The notes beneath the pieces were generated by a model that had not been told where the DNA came from, ran no database searches, and was given only the letters and a program-made list of their open reading frames with translations. Positions 62,865-64,000 of a stretch of 64,000 nt of DNA are shown here, piece after piece. The stretch's first letter is position 1. Each line of letters opens with the position of its first letter. The stretch is from Colwellia sp. (GTDB taxonomy: Bacteria > Pseudomonadota > Gammaproteobacteria > Enterobacterales > Alteromonadaceae), in contig NZ_JABSPA010000006.1 of the NCBI RefSeq assembly GCF_013214175.1, positions 1-64,000 of the forward strand. Reading direction: 5' to 3'. Position numbers and translations under genes: made by a program.

Positions 62865-63083
62865 ATGAAAATGAATGACATTCACAGTGAAATCCAAACA
62901 GGCATTATCAATTATCTATCAGTGCACCCAGAAGCATCGGCTTCAGTGCAGCGTATATGTAATCAATGGCTTGCTAATGAAAGATATGCACATAATATTG
63001 ATCAAGTACAAACCGCTGTTAATGCGCTATTAACCAGAGGGGAAATGCACAAGCGTTCGGACTCAGAAATATACACCCTGTAG
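62865..63083 (+). CDS. Small hypothetical protein, 72 aa, possibly winged-helix-like
   Basis: Start at the ATG at 62865, with AAGG about 9 nt upstream; an earlier in-frame ATG lies within 4 bp of the MITE end. The helix-turn-like pattern IINYLSVHPEASASVQRIC, then VQTAVNALLTRGEMHKR, followed by a beta-hairpin-like end, resembles a small winged helix. Not assigned to a named family. Confidence 0.55.
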   Translation: MKMNDIHSEIQTGIINYLSVHPEASASVQRICNQWLANERYAHNIDQVQTAVNALLTRGEMHKRSDSEIYTL

Positions 63084-63531
63084 TATTTACCGCTTTGTTT
63101 GGCAAAATGAGTTAAGAACTGACAACGAATAATTTGTCGATGCTATGGTTGCCGGCTCGGTGCCCATTAAAGATCAGAGTGGCAATTTTTACCCGTCTTT
63201 TCACCTATGCTCCAGCGATGCGCAGAAGTTTAGCTGACTTATTAGCTTTTGAGTCAGTATTACGCCAAGCCACCATCGAATTAACTTACTTGCTCAAACA
63301 GCCACGGTAACTAATTGTAATTAAAGTAAATTACATACATAAGCTAATATTCAATGACTTAGACTTGCCTAACTTTTCTAGACATTTGGTAAGTTACGAC
63401 TCACCATCAAACAAACATTAGTAAATAGGAATTACTTCTACTTGTATTTGCGTTTACACCGCTTTCGAATTCACCTATGATAGCGCTTACAAAAAAAGTG
63501 AACGACTAATTAGATAAACCAAGTGAAAAGT
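63084..63531. other. Intergenic region with one palindrome and a possible 56-codon frame
   Basis: A palindrome TGTAATT-N6-AATTACA at 63316-63335 looks like a repressor or activator site about 200 bp upstream of the PepSY gene. A frame of 56 codons at 63140-63310 (ending LTYLLKQPR) has no ribosome site and no recognised relatives. No clear Fur box was found. Confidence 0.45.
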
Positions 63532-64000
63532 ATGAGAAAAAAATTATATAAATGGCATTCCTATGGTGCACTTATTGCCATGTTACCTTTATTTATCATT
63601 TCTTTGACCGGCAGTATTTTAGTTTTCAAGGTTGAATTAGATACCTTGTTAATGCCGGAAAAAATGATGGTTGCCAGTAATTCACCTGTCACTCGTTTAC
63701 CGTTAGATACTTTAATGGCAAAGGTAAAAATAGCATACCCAAATCATGAAATTGGCAGTTGGGAAATATTTGATGATAAGCAAAGAACGGATACCGCTTA
63801 CCTGATCAAACATCAATCAAATACTTGGTCTAAACTTTATCTTAATCAATACACAGGAGAACTTCTCTCCAAGCCTGTCGGCTTATCGGACGATTTAACC
63901 GATTGGTTACTTGATCTACACTTTAAATTACTGCTTGATACCAATGGCATGTTTTTAGGTGCAATAGTCTCGTTGTTGTTATTATTTCTAGGCATCAGTG
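63532..64000 (+). CDS. PepSY-associated membrane protein (5' part, runs off the window)
   Basis: At least 156 aa. RKKLYKWHSYGALIAMLPLF begins the first transmembrane helix with the conserved WHSYGAL-type motif. A PepSY-like periplasmic segment follows (LPLDTLMAKVKIAYPNHEI, YLNQYTGELL), and then a second helix (AIVSLLLLFLGIS) preceded by the LLDLHFKLLLD motif. Such proteins are iron-regulated and often lie next to siderophore receptors; some act as ferric reductases. The C-terminus lies beyond the window. Confidence 0.88.
   Translation, partial: MRKKLYKWHSYGALIAMLPLFIISLTGSILVFKVELDTLLMPEKMMVASNSPVTRLPLDTLMAKVKIAYPNHEIGSWEIFDDKQRTDTAYLIKHQSNTWSKLYLNQYTGELLSKPVGLSDDLTDWLLDLHFKLLLDTNGMFLGAIVSLLLLFLGIS

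Overview
The window comes from an AT-rich gammaproteobacterium. My best guess is a marine Alteromonadales of the Colwellia/Thalassotalea type. This is an inference from base composition, a GlyGly-CTERM protein, a REP-associated transposase, a dispersed inverted-repeat element typical of that order, and a norR-nnrS-hmp set. No rRNA, tRNA or CRISPR array was seen.

Layout. 1-5858 (minus): the 5' part of a very long two-partner-secretion adhesin and, upstream of it, a BspA-like surface lipoprotein. 6687-12287 (plus): a four-gene module that reads as a type VI secretion (T6SS) cargo cassette: a 269-aa protein with a CxxC tail, a DUF4123 adaptor, an 810-aa candidate effector and a secreted candidate immunity protein. 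12576-16501: a patch of rearranged DNA with a remnant of the agmX 3' end, a REP-associated transposase with its repeats, and a secreted GH64-like beta-1,3-glucanase. 16532-51452: a large divergent T6SS locus. 51658-55745: an M20 peptidase, a broken 5' remnant of an adhesin gene and a second BspA-like lipoprotein. 55956-60724: nitric oxide sensing and detoxification (norR, small membrane gene, nnrS, hmp). 61104-64000: a gene fragment, inorganic pyrophosphatase, two small unknown genes around a MITE-like element, and the start of a PepSY-domain membrane protein.

The T6SS locus. The minus operon runs tagH(fha)-tssJ-tssK-tssL-tssM-tagF-pppA'-pppA-ppkA-98aa-exbB-exbD2-exbD1-agmX. The plus operon runs tssA-tssB-tssC1-(small ORF)-tssC2-tssE-tssF-tssG-lipoprotein-clpV(tssH)-TPR1-TPR2-TPR3-99aa-clan CD peptidase-like protein. 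All baseplate, sheath, membrane-complex and threonine-phosphorylation parts are present, but hcp, vgrG and PAAR genes are not in this window. The tail of each arm carries half of what looks like an AgmX/PglI-ExbB-ExbD-TPR envelope motor module, related to the Agl motor of myxobacterial gliding. A proton-driven envelope machine therefore appears to be co-encoded with, and possibly coupled to, the secretion machine.

Regulation can partly be read from the sequence. Four threonines in a repeated TVF/TIF context lie in the N-terminal tail of the PpkA-like kinase, and one more (plus a weaker one) lies at the extreme N-terminus of TssL. This matches the known logic in Agrobacterium, where PpkA phosphorylates TssL and the FHA protein binds it.

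The locus carries several partial gene copies: pppA', the agmX tail, the triplicated tssE/tssF junction, and the adhesin-leader/lipoprotein pair at both flanks. In the pppA and agmX copies all codon differences are synonymous, which suggests recombination between diverged homologous T6SS loci rather than recent simple duplication.
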